Shown here: positions 1 to 7,703 of the stretch, piece by piece
Layout of the letters: the number at the start of each line of letters is the position of its first letter
Numbering within the stretch: the first letter of the stretch is position 1
From: Gammaproteobacteria bacterium
Lineage (GTDB): Bacteria; Pseudomonadota; Gammaproteobacteria; Enterobacterales; Psychrobiaceae
Reading direction: 5' to 3'
Length of the DNA: 23,201 bases
NCBI GenBank assembly: GCA_013214885.1
Contig: JABSRS010000009.1
Coordinates: forward strand, 1 to 23,201
The notes under the pieces: model-generated
Told to the model about the DNA's origin: nothing
Databases searched by the model: none
Seen by the model: only the letters and a program-made list of their open reading frames with translations
Made by a program: the position numbers and the translations under genes

Positions 1-89
1 CCCATAGTTGTTAAAATTGCACCGACAAAGCCAGGTTTTTTGCGCAGCGAGGCCCATGCTTGTTTTTGTTGATAGATAAATTGACTCAT
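1..89 (-). CDS. ABC transporter permease, MacB/FtsX type (N-terminal fragment)
   Basis: Only the first 29-30 codons are inside the window; the gene runs off the left edge. The translated start is MSQFIYQQKQAWASLRKKPG, a cytoplasmic N-terminal helix followed by the beginning of a hydrophobic segment, as in MacB_PCD/FtsX permeases. Its ATG overlaps the stop codon of the ATPase gene in an ATGA junction (89-86), which implies translational coupling and a shared operon. Inference: it is the membrane subunit of the tripartite exporter whose ATPase and adaptor lie just upstream. The substrate cannot be told. Confidence 0.8.
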   Translation of the reverse strand, partial: MSQFIYQQKQAWASLRKKPGFVGAILTTM

Positions 90-811
90 ACTGCCACCTG
101 CTCGGTGGCAGATTCGCTAAGTAAGGTTGGGGTGGTTAAAATGGCACCGTCGAGTAATTTGAGCTGAGTTGTAGCCATGTCGGCATAGCGCGGATCATGG
201 GTCACCATACAAATGGTGGTGCCATTTCGATTCAGTTGCTCTAATACTGCCATCACCTGATCGCCACTTTTAGAGTCTAGGTTACCTGTTGGCTCGTCGA
301 CTAATAAAATAGCGGGCTTGGCGACCAATGCTCGAGCAATCGCAATACGTTGCTGTTGACCGCCAGAGAGCTGATTGGGCCTATGGCTGGTGCGATGCGT
401 CATATCTACTAGATCTAAACACTCATTAACTCGCTGCTTAATTGCCTCGTCACTCATTTTTTCACGGCGGTAACGCAGTGGTAAAGCGACATTATCAAAC
501 ACTGACAATTCATCAATTAAGTTAAAGGACTGAAATATAAAGCCAATTTTGCTATTTCTTATTTCGGCCGCTTGATCAAGAGATAGGTCGGTTACATCAA
601 CCCCTTCAATCAGGTATTGGCCATCTGTTGGCATGTCTAGTAAGCCTAAGATCGATAACAAGGTCGATTTACCACAGCCTGATGGTCCTGAGATTGAAAC
701 ATAATCTCCAGCATTAATGGTGATGTCGATATTCTTTAGCGCATGGGTCTCGAGTTCTTGTGTTTCGAAGATTTTTGAGATCCCTTTCATTTCGATTTTA
801 ATCTTGCTCAT
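86..811 (-). CDS. ABC transporter ATP-binding protein, MacB/LolD-like
   Basis: A 241-residue nucleotide-binding subunit, typical for the LolD/MacB-NBD/FtsE group that works with FtsX-like permeases. All motifs are present: Walker A GPSGCGKST (residues 42-50), Q-loop Q94, signature LSGGQ (148-152), Walker B ILLVDE (168-173) with the following PTGNLDS D-loop, and H-loop H205. It sits 30 nt after the HlyD-like adaptor gene and overlaps the permease gene by 4 nt. By family knowledge it powers export or mechanotransmission at the inner membrane rather than import. Its likely control is the sigma-54 promoter upstream of the adaptor gene. The function as ATPase is sure; the transported compound is unknown. 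Confidence 0.93.
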   Translation of the reverse strand: MSKIKIEMKGISKIFETQELETHALKNIDITINAGDYVSISGPSGCGKSTLLSILGLLDMPTDGQYLIEGVDVTDLSLDQAAEIRNSKIGFIFQSFNLIDELSVFDNVALPLRYRREKMSDEAIKQRVNECLDLVDMTHRTSHRPNQLSGGQQQRIAIARALVAKPAILLVDEPTGNLDSKSGDQVMAVLEQLNRNGTTICMVTHDPRYADMATTQLKLLDGAILTTPTLLSESATEQVAV

Positions 812-841
812 GGTATTCCCTTTATAATATTTATTGTTGAA

Positions 842-2095
842 TTAGTTGATGACTAGCGAATTAGACGTCGCTTTTAAATTAGATAAATCAGAAATAATAA
901 AGCGATCTGCAGCCGTGGCACCCGCTAGGATCTCAATATATCGACCCGCTTGGCGCCCTAGCGTTATCGATTGCAACTGAGCGTTATGGTTATCACTTAA
1001 ACGATAGAGTTCGATGGTTGAGTTAGCTTTTATATTCGCTGGGCGTTTGATATAGGTTAGATTGGTTAATGTGGCTGCGATAATCGTGCCATCGACATTA
1101 AGCTGGGGTCGAGCACTGGCTGGCAACTGGCTTGGTAGTTCAATCTCAATATTAACGGTATTGTTTTCAACGATAGGATCGATCCGTACCACGGTGCCAA
1201 TAATTTTGTCGCGCCGAGTGTCGATGATTGCTTTTTGGCCAATTTCAATTTGTTGGGCCTGATTCTGCGGCACGCGAATTAACGCGATAAGGTCAGTAAC
1301 GCTACCGATTAAGGCAATTTCCTGACCAGCAGTAAGGCTTTGACCAAGCTCAACCGAAAGGCGTTGCAACACGCCATCGAAGCCAGCGCGGACCACTAAT
1401 TTATCAATCCGAGATTGGGCTAGATTAACCCGTCCTTGCTGTTGTTTAATCCGTTCGAGTTGAATATTAATTGCTTCTTGATGAACTAGGGCTAATTGCT
1501 CATTGCGCTGCTGAAAAATGTCAATCCGTTTCGCCAGTTGGCGCTCATTGAGTTGGCTTTCTTTAAAATCGAGTTTAGTGACAATCCCCTTCTTGGCTAG
1601 AGGTTCTTGAGCTGCACGTTTTAGCGACGCGGTTTCATGACGTGCGGTAATCTCGGATATATTGGCGGTTTCGTTGAGTAGCTCTCGTTGTTGATTGAGT
1701 TTTAACTGGCGTAAGTTACCATTGATTTGGGCCAGTTCTTGGCTGGCACTTTCGAGTTGTTGCAATAATTCTGGGTTTTCTAATCGAACGATCACACTAT
1801 TGTGACTAACAGTCGCACCAGGCTTTAGTACGATCTCTTTAACCGTTGCTCGGTTTAACGTCGTGATTAATTGTAGTTTATCTGATTTTAGGCTGCCATA
1901 GCCCTCGACTGATACTTCGAGATCACCATGCTGGACCTGTTCTATTAGTATGTCATTGCGAGAAACATTAACTGTGCTGGCCTTGAAGCTGGCCCATGCG
2001 ACTAGTGAAATCATAATTAACGACACACCCGTGATGACTTTAACCTTGTTAGATAAAACGGGTGACGTAGTTTTTTTTTGTTTTTTAACATCCAT
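842..2095 (-). CDS. HlyD/MacA-family periplasmic adaptor (membrane fusion protein)
   Basis: A 417-residue protein with one N-terminal membrane anchor (about residues 18-36), a first half of the barrel-sandwich domain (about 55-95), a long Gln/Leu-rich coiled coil (about 100-225), the second half of the sandwich and a beta-barrel region (from about 228). This order is the standard adaptor layout. The proteins of this family link an inner-membrane ABC permease to an outer-membrane TolC-like channel; no TolC gene is visible here. It is the first gene of the export operon and follows a sigma-54 promoter in the gap to the histidine kinase gene. Resistance or peptide export is plausible from the context but is inference. 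Confidence 0.9.
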   Translation of the reverse strand: MDVKKQKKTTSPVLSNKVKVITGVSLIMISLVAWASFKASTVNVSRNDILIEQVQHGDLEVSVEGYGSLKSDKLQLITTLNRATVKEIVLKPGATVSHNSVIVRLENPELLQQLESASQELAQINGNLRQLKLNQQRELLNETANISEITARHETASLKRAAQEPLAKKGIVTKLDFKESQLNERQLAKRIDIFQQRNEQLALVHQEAINIQLERIKQQQGRVNLAQSRIDKLVVRAGFDGVLQRLSVELGQSLTAGQEIALIGSVTDLIALIRVPQNQAQQIEIGQKAIIDTRRDKIIGTVVRIDPIVENNTVNIEIELPSQLPASARPQLNVDGTIIAATLTNLTYIKRPANIKANSTIELYRLSDNHNAQLQSITLGRQAGRYIEILAGATAADRFIISDLSNLKATSNSLVIN

Positions 2096-2131
2096 TATGG
2101 CTTGCTCATAGCATTAATATGAACTGATAGA

Positions 2132-2147
2132 AGCGATAATCGTGCCA
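2132..2147 (-). promoter_or_regulatory. sigma-54 (-24/-12) promoter of the export operon
   Basis: Read on the minus strand the site is TGGCACGATTATCGCT, against the consensus TGGCACG-N4-TTGCW: the -24 element is perfect, the -12 element has one mismatch, and the GG-N10-GC spacing is exact. The predicted transcription start is about 2121, some 26 nt before the adaptor start codon at 2095. It lies beside genes for a sigma-54 activator and its kinase, which makes a chance match unlikely. Confidence 0.75.
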
Positions 2148-2208
2148 ATATTGTTTGTGTGTTAAATCAGGTAGTTACTAATATTTTAGGTATTTTTGTT
2201 TATTCCGA

Positions 2209-2222
2209 TTCCGATATCGGAA
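2209..2222. promoter_or_regulatory. upstream activator site 1 (perfect 14-bp palindrome)
   Basis: TTCCGATATCGGAA is a perfect dyad centred at 2215.5, about 94 bp upstream of the predicted sigma-54 start. An extra half-site (ATTCCGAT) directly precedes it on the plus strand. Inference: binding site for the Fis-type HTH of the neighbouring response regulator. Confidence 0.6.
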
Positions 2223-2229
2223 TTAAACA

Positions 2230-2243
2230 GTCCGATAATGGAA
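2230..2243. promoter_or_regulatory. upstream activator site 2 (imperfect dyad)
   Basis: Read on the minus strand this is TTCCATTATCGGAC, matching site 1 at 11 of 14 positions. The centres of the two sites are 21 bp apart, two helical turns, as expected for cooperative binding of two activator dimers on one face of DNA. It lies a few bases past the stop codon of the histidine kinase gene. Confidence 0.55.
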
Positions 2244-2246
2244 TTT

Positions 2247-3512
2247 TTAATGCAGTGGTAATTTGATGGTGACAGTCACACCTGCCTCAGCATTGTTGGT
2301 TAGCGAAATTGTACCTTGATGCTGCTCGATGATACTGCGGCAAAAGCTTAAGCCAATCCCTTGTCCTTGGATTTTGGTGGTAAAGAGTGGCACAAATAAA
2401 TTATCTAAATTACTGAAGCCATGGCCATTGTCCTCGACAGTAATAATAACTCGCTGATTTTTAGTGACCACCGCTAATGAGACTTGGCTTGAATCTGCCT
2501 CAAAAGCATTCTTAATGAGATTGATTAATACTTGATCAAGAAATATTTGGTCAGCCCACAACCGAGTCAATGCTGTGTGGCACGTGAGCTTGTTATTATC
2601 AAATAATCCGCCCAGGCGAGCGATCATGAGATTAACATCGACAAAATCACAATTTAAGCTCAGGTTGTGTGACAGTGAGGCGTAACGATTAATAAAGTCT
2701 TGTAAGTGATTACAACGCTCTGAAATAACCGCAAAGGCTTGTTGATCTCGAGTGTTGTTACTGCGCTGAGATAAGCTTTCTGCCAACGACGATACTGGGG
2801 TTAGCGAATTTCTTATTTCGTGACTCATGACGCGAATGATTTGTTGCCAAGCTTCGAGCTGACTTTGGCGTAATGCCGATTCAATATTAATAAAAACCAG
2901 TAATTGATGCGCCTCACCAGTATCAATAAACTCACTTTGACTAATCTGCCATTGATTCGCGCGTTCTTTTAACTGCCAATCGTTACCCTGACGAATTAAG
3001 CCCAGTAACTTGGGCGAGGAGTTACGAAACATCTGCCAGGGTTGGTCATATAGTTGACTAAATGCACCATTAGCATAAGTTAGCTTATTCTTCTGGTTAA
3101 ACACTAAAATAGGGGTGTCGAGTTGATCAATCAGTTGATAGATCAAAAACGCATGCTGATCATAGCGGGACTTTTGATTTTGGAGCTGCTGGCTTAATAC
3201 CTTGAGTTCTCGGTGAAACTCCCCGACACAGCCTTGCTTAAATTCTGCTTTTGCATATTGGTTGTAGTCTTCTAATCGAATGGCCTCGATGTGTAACAAG
3301 CCGCGATTAATTGCAGAGAGTAGGGTTTGGCGGAAGGAATAGCCAACCATCAACATTGTCATCATTAGCGCACTGCTAATGATGACAATATTCCAAAAGG
3401 ACCATGCGAGTTGGTAGAGCAGGCAATCTGTTATTATCAGTAAGATTAATGAAAAAATGGTCAAGTATAGTGAGATATAGCGTTCGAGCGAATGAGTAGC
3501 AAGTTTACTCAT
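2247..3512 (-). CDS. sensor histidine kinase, NtrY/NtrB-like
   Basis: A 421-residue membrane kinase. Two hydrophobic segments (about 12-33 and 37-57) with almost no periplasmic loop are followed by a coiled linker, a PAS-like region (about 125-215), the phosphoacceptor H-box MSHEIRNSLTP with His231, and a catalytic domain with N-box (N335), G1 DNGHG (361-365), the F-box-like LFVPLFTTK and G2 GQGIGL (383-388). All catalytic motifs are intact. The tiny loop suggests it senses something in the membrane or cytoplasm. Its ATG overlaps the end of the response regulator gene (ATGAGTAA, 3512-3505), so the two are translationally coupled and form a two-component pair. Inference: it controls the sigma-54-dependent exporter downstream. 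Confidence 0.92.
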   Translation of the reverse strand: MSKLATHSLERYISLYLTIFSLILLIITDCLLYQLAWSFWNIVIISSALMMTMLMVGYSFRQTLLSAINRGLLHIEAIRLEDYNQYAKAEFKQGCVGEFHRELKVLSQQLQNQKSRYDQHAFLIYQLIDQLDTPILVFNQKNKLTYANGAFSQLYDQPWQMFRNSSPKLLGLIRQGNDWQLKERANQWQISQSEFIDTGEAHQLLVFINIESALRQSQLEAWQQIIRVMSHEIRNSLTPVSSLAESLSQRSNNTRDQQAFAVISERCNHLQDFINRYASLSHNLSLNCDFVDVNLMIARLGGLFDNNKLTCHTALTRLWADQIFLDQVLINLIKNAFEADSSQVSLAVVTKNQRVIITVEDNGHGFSNLDNLFVPLFTTKIQGQGIGLSFCRSIIEQHQGTISLTNNAEAGVTVTIKLPLH

Positions 3513-4895
3513 TGGTGGTTAACTGTTGCTGATATTTCTCGATCCGTCGGTACAGTGATGACTTAGTCAAGCCAAGTAAGTTGGCGGCGTCACTAATGCT
3601 GTTATTGGTTGTTAATAATGCGTTCTTTATTAACAATATCTCTGCTTGCTCTAATGTCAGTTGTTCAATTTCGGTATCAGCAATGGTGGCAACTTTAGTG
3701 ATCGGGGTAATTGCTAGCAGCGAGCTATCAATTAAATTTGTTGGTGTTAATAAGACAGCGCGCTCCATTAGGTGGCTCAATTCTCGAATGTTGCCGGGCC
3801 AGTGATATTGGGATAGCGCTTGTTGAGCACACGGAGTCAGCGTTGCAATATGGCGCTGATATTTAGCACTAAATACCCCAATAAAATAATCAGCCAAGGG
3901 AATAATATCTTGGGTGCGCTCCTTCAGTGACGGTACGCGAAACTCTAAGGTGTTAAGACGATAAAATAAATCCTCTCGAAACATCCCATCACTAATTAAT
4001 TGACTAAAATCGGCGTTGGAAGCACTAATGAGCCTAACGTAACTGCGCTTAGTTTTGCTAGAGCCTAATACTTCAAACTCACCACTTTCGACGACACGTA
4101 GTAATTTAGCTTGCTGTGAAAGTGGCACATTAGAGATCTCGTCAAGAAATAGCGTACCATGCTGTGCTAATTCGAAGCGGCCAATTCGATTCGATTTTGC
4201 GTCGGTGAAAGCACCTTTAGTATGACCAAACATTTCACTTTCAAATAACGATTCAGCAATGGCCCCCATATTGACACTAATCAGTGGATTGGCACTACGT
4301 TTTGATTGATGATGAATGTAATTGGCTAATTGGCTAATTGACTCTTGCCCGTACCATTATCTCCCGTTAGCAAAATGGTGACATCGGTCGCTGCGACACT
4401 CGAAATTTGGGCCATTAGTTGGGTCATGCAGGCTGAACGCCATTGGTATTCTGGTGGGCTGGTCTCGGCATTTTCCAACCGCTGACTAAGTCGCTGATTT
4501 TGACGTTTTAAGCCCGTTATCTTCAGTTGTTGCTCAATCACCTGTAATAAACGCTGATTTTCCCAGGGCTTTTCAATAAAATCACTAGCCCCAATTTGCA
4601 TCGCTTTAACCGCTAATTCAACGTTTGACCAAGCTGTCATTGCAATGGCTGGAAGATCGGGTTCGTGCTTGGCTAACCATCGTAGCAGCTCTAATCCTTC
4701 CTCGCCCGAGGTGGTGTCCAAGGTGTAATTCATGTCGAGAAAAATTAAATCGATTTGATTGTCTTCAATTATTTTTTGAGCTTGGTATGGCGATTGAGCT
4801 TCATAGACCCAATAATTATTATCTTCTAATAAAAAACTCAGGCTTAACCTAATATCAGGTCGGTCATCGACAATTAAAATACGGGCTTGATTCAA
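3505..4895 (-). pseudogene. sigma-54-dependent response regulator (NtrC family), frame broken by an 8-bp repeat
   Basis: The first part (4895-4326) encodes a receiver domain (VDD at 9-11, phosphoacceptor D54, T87, K109), a coiled linker and the start of the AAA+ domain up to Walker A GDNGTGKS (178-185), then stops at residue 189. The second part (about 4325-3505) continues in another frame with the GAFTDA loop, Walker B LFLDEI, R-fingers and a Fis-type HTH at the C terminus. Removing 8 bp from the tandem repeat at 4319-4340 joins them into a normal protein of about 460 residues with junction QLANYIHHQSKRSANPL. As it stands the product is a receiver plus a stub without ATPase or DNA-binding parts. 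It may be a recent pseudogene, a phase-variable OFF state, or an assembly error. GAFTDA replaces the usual GAFTGA. Confidence 0.85.
4319..4340. repeat. 8-bp tandem repeat, 2.75 copies, inside the response regulator gene
   Basis: On the plus strand the unit ATTGGCTA occurs twice in full (4321-4328, 4329-4336) with partial copies on both sides, giving a period-8 tract of 22 bp. One unit fewer restores the open reading frame. An 8-bp unit is not a multiple of three, so each gain or loss by slipped-strand mispairing changes the frame. Confidence 0.9.
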
Positions 4896-4917
4896 GAATA
4901 ACGTCCATTAAAATAGT

Positions 4918-6255
4918 TTAAAGTTTAGCTAGTGCTGTTACCGCGATATTTCTACCGCTGCTTTTGGCTAGATATAATGCTTTATCTGTTATGGCGATAA
5001 GAGACTTACTGGTTAATTTATCAATTAACGAGGGATTAGCGACCCCGATACTGACAGAAATACTAATTTTATGCGATTGGTATTCAATTTCGATTTTGTT
5101 AATATCACGCACCAGCTTATCGGCGAATCGCTTGGCTGAATCAAGTTCGGTGTTGGGGGCGATAATTGCAAATTCTTCACCACCATAACGCGAAAATATG
5201 TCACTTTTTCTCAGCCATTGCTGAACTTGCGCAGCAAATTCTTTTAATACAAAATCACCGCAGTCATGGCCAAAGGTGTCATTGATTTGTTTGAAATGAT
5301 CGAGGTCTAAAATCAGTAACGAAAAATTGGTTTGGTAACGCTGGTAGCGTAGAATTTCTTTGTTAAGCACACTCGTGAAGTGACGTCGATTGGTGATCCC
5401 TGTTAATGGGTCATGAGTCGCGAGACGCTGTAGTTCACTGCGGGCTATTTTGTGTTGTTTAATTTCAGCGCGCAAATTGGCGGTTTTGTTGTCGATGATC
5501 TGATCGCGTTGGGCTTTTTCTTGATTAAGATTCTTTATTAAGCGTTGGATCTTTAGGATTAACAATGAACTGATCAAACATAATAAAAGATAGGCAACTA
5601 GGTGGCTTATCATATTTTGGCGATGAAGTGTTGCTGTTGAAGCTGCGATACTCTCTTGAGGGAAAGACACACTAAGTCCGCCAGCTAAATCACCAAGCTG
5701 AAGCTGTTGGATAGCGTGACAACCTAAACACTGGCTTTTAGCAATCAGAGGAACCAGATAGCGAAACTCACCATCAATAATATTATTATAAGGCTGTTGG
5801 CCTGGGGTGTATGCTTCGATTGCTGCTTGCTGCCACTGGTTAGCGCGATTTTTCGGGTTAATTGGATTGGTGCCGACCATGGTTAGTGATACCGACTCGT
5901 CACCAAAGAGCTTACTTAACTGGCGTAGCATTTGGGGTGATGTCATCTGAGTTAAGATTAAACCGTTGGATGTGGTTATTTCACGGTCTGGACTGGTTAA
6001 AAAAGGATTGACTGGATTCGTGGCCGTTAACGGTACATATACTAAGCCATGCTGGATGTTCCATTGTAACACCAGCCCTGCGAGTCGATAGATCATTTCA
6101 CCACGGGTCGATGAAATTTTAGTGGCGGTATGGTCGATCAAATTTGAGTTCAAAGAATAAGAGCCACCAAGCAGTACCGTCCACAAAGCAATCGGGATTA
6201 GCACTGCAAATGAAGCATTAAATAGCTTAAATATTGGTTGATGCTTCTTAACCAT
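4918..6255 (-). CDS. diguanylate cyclase with periplasmic DUF3365-like heme-motif domain
   Basis: A 445-residue protein: membrane segment 1 (about 13-31), a periplasmic domain (about 32-215) ending with CLGCH (176-180), membrane segment 2 (about 217-236), a short coiled coil, then a GGDEF domain (about 280-440). The active-site signature is GGEEF (358-362), preceded by an RxxD inhibitory site (R349-D352) at the canonical five-residue spacing, so it should make c-di-GMP with product inhibition. The periplasmic part resembles the DUF3365/Tll0287-like sensor domains, where CxxCH binds a c-type heme; a redox or gas sensor is inferred. It precedes the response regulator gene by 22 nt on the same strand, so co-transcription with the two-component pair is likely. 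Confidence 0.88.
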   Translation of the reverse strand: MVKKHQPIFKLFNASFAVLIPIALWTVLLGGSYSLNSNLIDHTATKISSTRGEMIYRLAGLVLQWNIQHGLVYVPLTATNPVNPFLTSPDREITTSNGLILTQMTSPQMLRQLSKLFGDESVSLTMVGTNPINPKNRANQWQQAAIEAYTPGQQPYNNIIDGEFRYLVPLIAKSQCLGCHAIQQLQLGDLAGGLSVSFPQESIAASTATLHRQNMISHLVAYLLLCLISSLLILKIQRLIKNLNQEKAQRDQIIDNKTANLRAEIKQHKIARSELQRLATHDPLTGITNRRHFTSVLNKEILRYQRYQTNFSLLILDLDHFKQINDTFGHDCGDFVLKEFAAQVQQWLRKSDIFSRYGGEEFAIIAPNTELDSAKRFADKLVRDINKIEIEYQSHKISISVSIGVANPSLIDKLTSKSLIAITDKALYLAKSSGRNIAVTALAKL

Positions 6256-6420
6256 GTCGATCCCTGAATTTTGTCTATTTATTATTATTTTGAATAAACA
6301 ATTCTACGTTGTTCGCTAATTAAACGATAGTAATTTTATAAAATGCAGATTTTCACTCGCATCAGCGCGGATCTTGCTTGCTATCTGAGGCAGTTCAAAT
6401 TACAATTACTCGCTAATTTT

Positions 6421-6442
6421 AAGCCCTGTTTTTACAGGGCTT
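6421..6442 (+). terminator. hairpin, terminator-like, upstream of secE
   Basis: AAGCCCTGT and ACAGGGCTT form a 9-bp stem with a TTTT loop. The flank is only TTAATTTAT-like, so it is a weak intrinsic terminator. No gene in the window would need it on the plus strand; it may be a leftover from a gene formerly upstream of secE. Confidence 0.5.
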
Positions 6443-6449
6443 AATTTAT

Positions 6450-6487
6450 GGAGTTTAGATGCTAATTTAAATTAGCATCTGGGCTCC
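6450..6487 (+). terminator. long hairpin with T-rich tail upstream of secE
   Basis: The centre (6457-6480) is a perfect 24-bp palindrome around TTTAAA. It is extended by three G-U pairs and GGAG/CTCC into a near 19-bp stem, followed by GTTTTATTT. This looks like an intrinsic terminator on the plus strand that insulates secE. The stretch 6256-6420 before it contains no tRNA or coding region that I can see. Confidence 0.6.
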
Positions 6488-6497
6488 GTTTTATTTG

Positions 6498-6503
6498 TAA
6501 TAT
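6498..6503 (+). promoter_or_regulatory. probable -10 element of the secE-nusG promoter
   Basis: TAATAT preceded by TTTG and followed by CGCCCCG, a GC-rich discriminator like those of the rplK and rplJ promoters in this window. No good -35 is visible at 17 bp; TTAGCA at 6472-6477 is 20 bp away. The assignment rests mainly on the -10 and the discriminator. Confidence 0.4.
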
Positions 6504-6556
6504 CGCCCCGAGTTAATTTTTCGGCGGGTAGCAATACAAAATTGGGATTGTAGTTA

Positions 6557-6940
6557 ATGAACGCAACAAATACTGAAAATCAAAGCGGATCGATGGATCT
6601 AGTGAAGTGGATACTTGTTATTGGTCTATTGGCTGCGGCCGTAGTTGGTAACTATATCTATGGTGAAGAAATATCTGTGCTAATTCGAGTTATTGGCGTC
6701 TTAGCTGCAATCGGAGTTGCTGCAGCGATTGCCTCTCAAACAGAAAAGGGTCGCACCGCGATAAGTTTTGCGAAGGAATCTCGCTTAGAAATACGTAAAG
6801 TTGTATGGCCGACACGTAAAGAAGCTACCAACACAACATTGATTGTATTAGCTGCAACAGCATTTATGGCACTAGTCCTTTGGGGCTTGGATGGCATTTT
6901 AGTGCGCGTTGTTGGTTTTATTACAGGCATAAGGATTTAA
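6557..6940 (+). CDS. secE: preprotein translocase subunit SecE
   Basis: A 127-residue protein with three hydrophobic segments (about 16-35, 42-60, 98-120) and the conserved amphipathic/cytoplasmic stretch [13 protein letters not shown] before the last segment, the hallmark of SecE. E. coli SecE has the same length and three-helix form. It is part of the SecYEG channel in the inner membrane. It lies 4 nt upstream of nusG, the usual secE-nusG operon. The ribosome binding site is weak (GGGATT about 10 nt upstream). Confidence 0.97.
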   Translation: MNATNTENQSGSMDLVKWILVIGLLAAAVVGNYIYGEEISVLIRVIGVLAAIGVAAAIASQTEKGRTAISFAKESRLEIRKVVWPTRKEATNTTLIVLAATAFMALVLWGLDGILVRVVGFITGIRI

Positions 6941-6944
6941 TACT

Positions 6945-7517
6945 ATGTCAGACGAAAAATCAAAGTCAGACGAACAACCAAAAGCTAGATGGTATGTTGT
7001 TCAAGCTTTTTCAGGCTATGAGCAACGTGTCCACAAGACGCTTATTGAGCATATCGAGATCCACGGAATGGAAGATTATTTCGAAGAGATCCTAGTACCT
7101 ACTGAAGAAATCGTTGAAATGCGCGGCGGTCAAAAGCGCAAATCAACTCGTAAGTTCTTCCCTGGTTACGTACTAGTTAAAATGGTGATGAACGTGGACA
7201 GCTGGCACTTAGTCAAAAATGTTCCTCGTGTGATGGGTTTCATTGGTGGAACCAGTGACCGTCCAGCACCAATTTCGCAAAAAGAAGCTGACAATATATT
7301 ACAACGCTTACAAGATTCTGTTGATTCGCCTAAGCCACGTACCTTATTTGAAGTGGGCGAAAGTGTTCGCGTTAATGATGGTCCATTTGCAGACTTTAAT
7401 GCAACTGTTGAAGAAATCGATTATGAGAAGAGCCGCGTTAAGGTTTCTGTGCTTATATTCGGTCGTTCAACCCCAGTTGACCTTGAGTTCGGTCAAATTG
7501 AGAAAGACGATCACTAA
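6945..7517 (+). CDS. nusG: transcription termination/antitermination protein NusG
   Basis: A 190-residue protein with the NGN domain at the N terminus ([16 protein letters not shown] near residue 14, [10 protein letters not shown] near 73) and a C-terminal KOW domain ([19 protein letters not shown]). NusG binds the clamp of RNA polymerase and couples it to Rho or to ribosomal protein S10. It is slightly longer than the 181-residue E. coli protein owing to an acidic/charged N-terminal extension. It starts 4 nt after secE, with an AAGGA ribosome binding site lying inside the end of secE. Confidence 0.98.
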   Translation: MSDEKSKSDEQPKARWYVVQAFSGYEQRVHKTLIEHIEIHGMEDYFEEILVPTEEIVEMRGGQKRKSTRKFFPGYVLVKMVMNVDSWHLVKNVPRVMGFIGGTSDRPAPISQKEADNILQRLQDSVDSPKPRTLFEVGESVRVNDGPFADFNATVEEIDYEKSRVKVSVLIFGRSTPVDLEFGQIEKDDH

Positions 7518-7566
7518 GACAAAATTTGATGGATTGCTCGTTTTTTAACTAAAAAGAGTTATTCAC

Positions 7567-7596
7567 TTGGCAGGGTGGCGAATTGTGGTTTATAAT
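7567..7596 (+). promoter_or_regulatory. sigma-70 promoter of rplK-rplA
   Basis: -35 TTGGCA (7567-7572), 18-bp spacer, -10 TATAAT (7591-7596), then TCGCCGCCC as a GC-rich discriminator, a feature linked to stringent control of ribosomal genes. The predicted start is about 7603. Confidence 0.75.
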
Positions 7597-7610
7597 TCGC
7601 CGCCCTTAAA

Positions 7611-7637
7611 TTTAGCGTTTCATTGTGAAACGTTAAA
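7611..7637 (+). promoter_or_regulatory. hairpin at the 5' end of the rplK leader
   Basis: TTTAGCGTTTCA pairs with TGAAACGTTAAA (12 bp, one G-U) around a TTG loop, a few bases after the predicted transcription start. There is no T-run, so it is more likely an RNA-stabilising or leader structure than a terminator. Confidence 0.5.
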
Positions 7638-7640
7638 TCT

Positions 7641-7680
7641 ATAACGGGAAGCTAATTACTATTTTAGTAAAAGGCGTTAT
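7641..7680 (+). promoter_or_regulatory. probable L1 autoregulatory site in the rplK-rplA leader
   Basis: ATAACG (7641-7646) pairs with CGTTAT (7675-7680) and TTACTA (7656-7661) with TAGTAA (7665-7670), leaving an asymmetric internal loop containing GGGAAGCTAA. L1 is known to repress its operon by binding a leader helix with such an internal loop that mimics its 23S rRNA site. The fold is seen in the sequence; the L1 role is inferred from position and family knowledge. Confidence 0.5.
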
Positions 7681-7703
7681 ACCCAAACATTAGGAATATT
7701 ATC

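Noticed and set aside
3505..4269. The C-terminal AAA+/HTH part as an independent gene starting at MGAIAESL
   Set aside because: The ATG is internal to a conserved AAA+ block (NMGAIAESLFESEMFGH), there is no ribosome binding site, and the preceding in-frame codons encode the expected family sequence. It is the second half of a frameshifted gene.
6380..6420. A tRNA gene before secE (GCAGTTCAAATTAC resembles a T-loop)
   Set aside because: No matching acceptor stem, anticodon arm or CCA end can be drawn around it.
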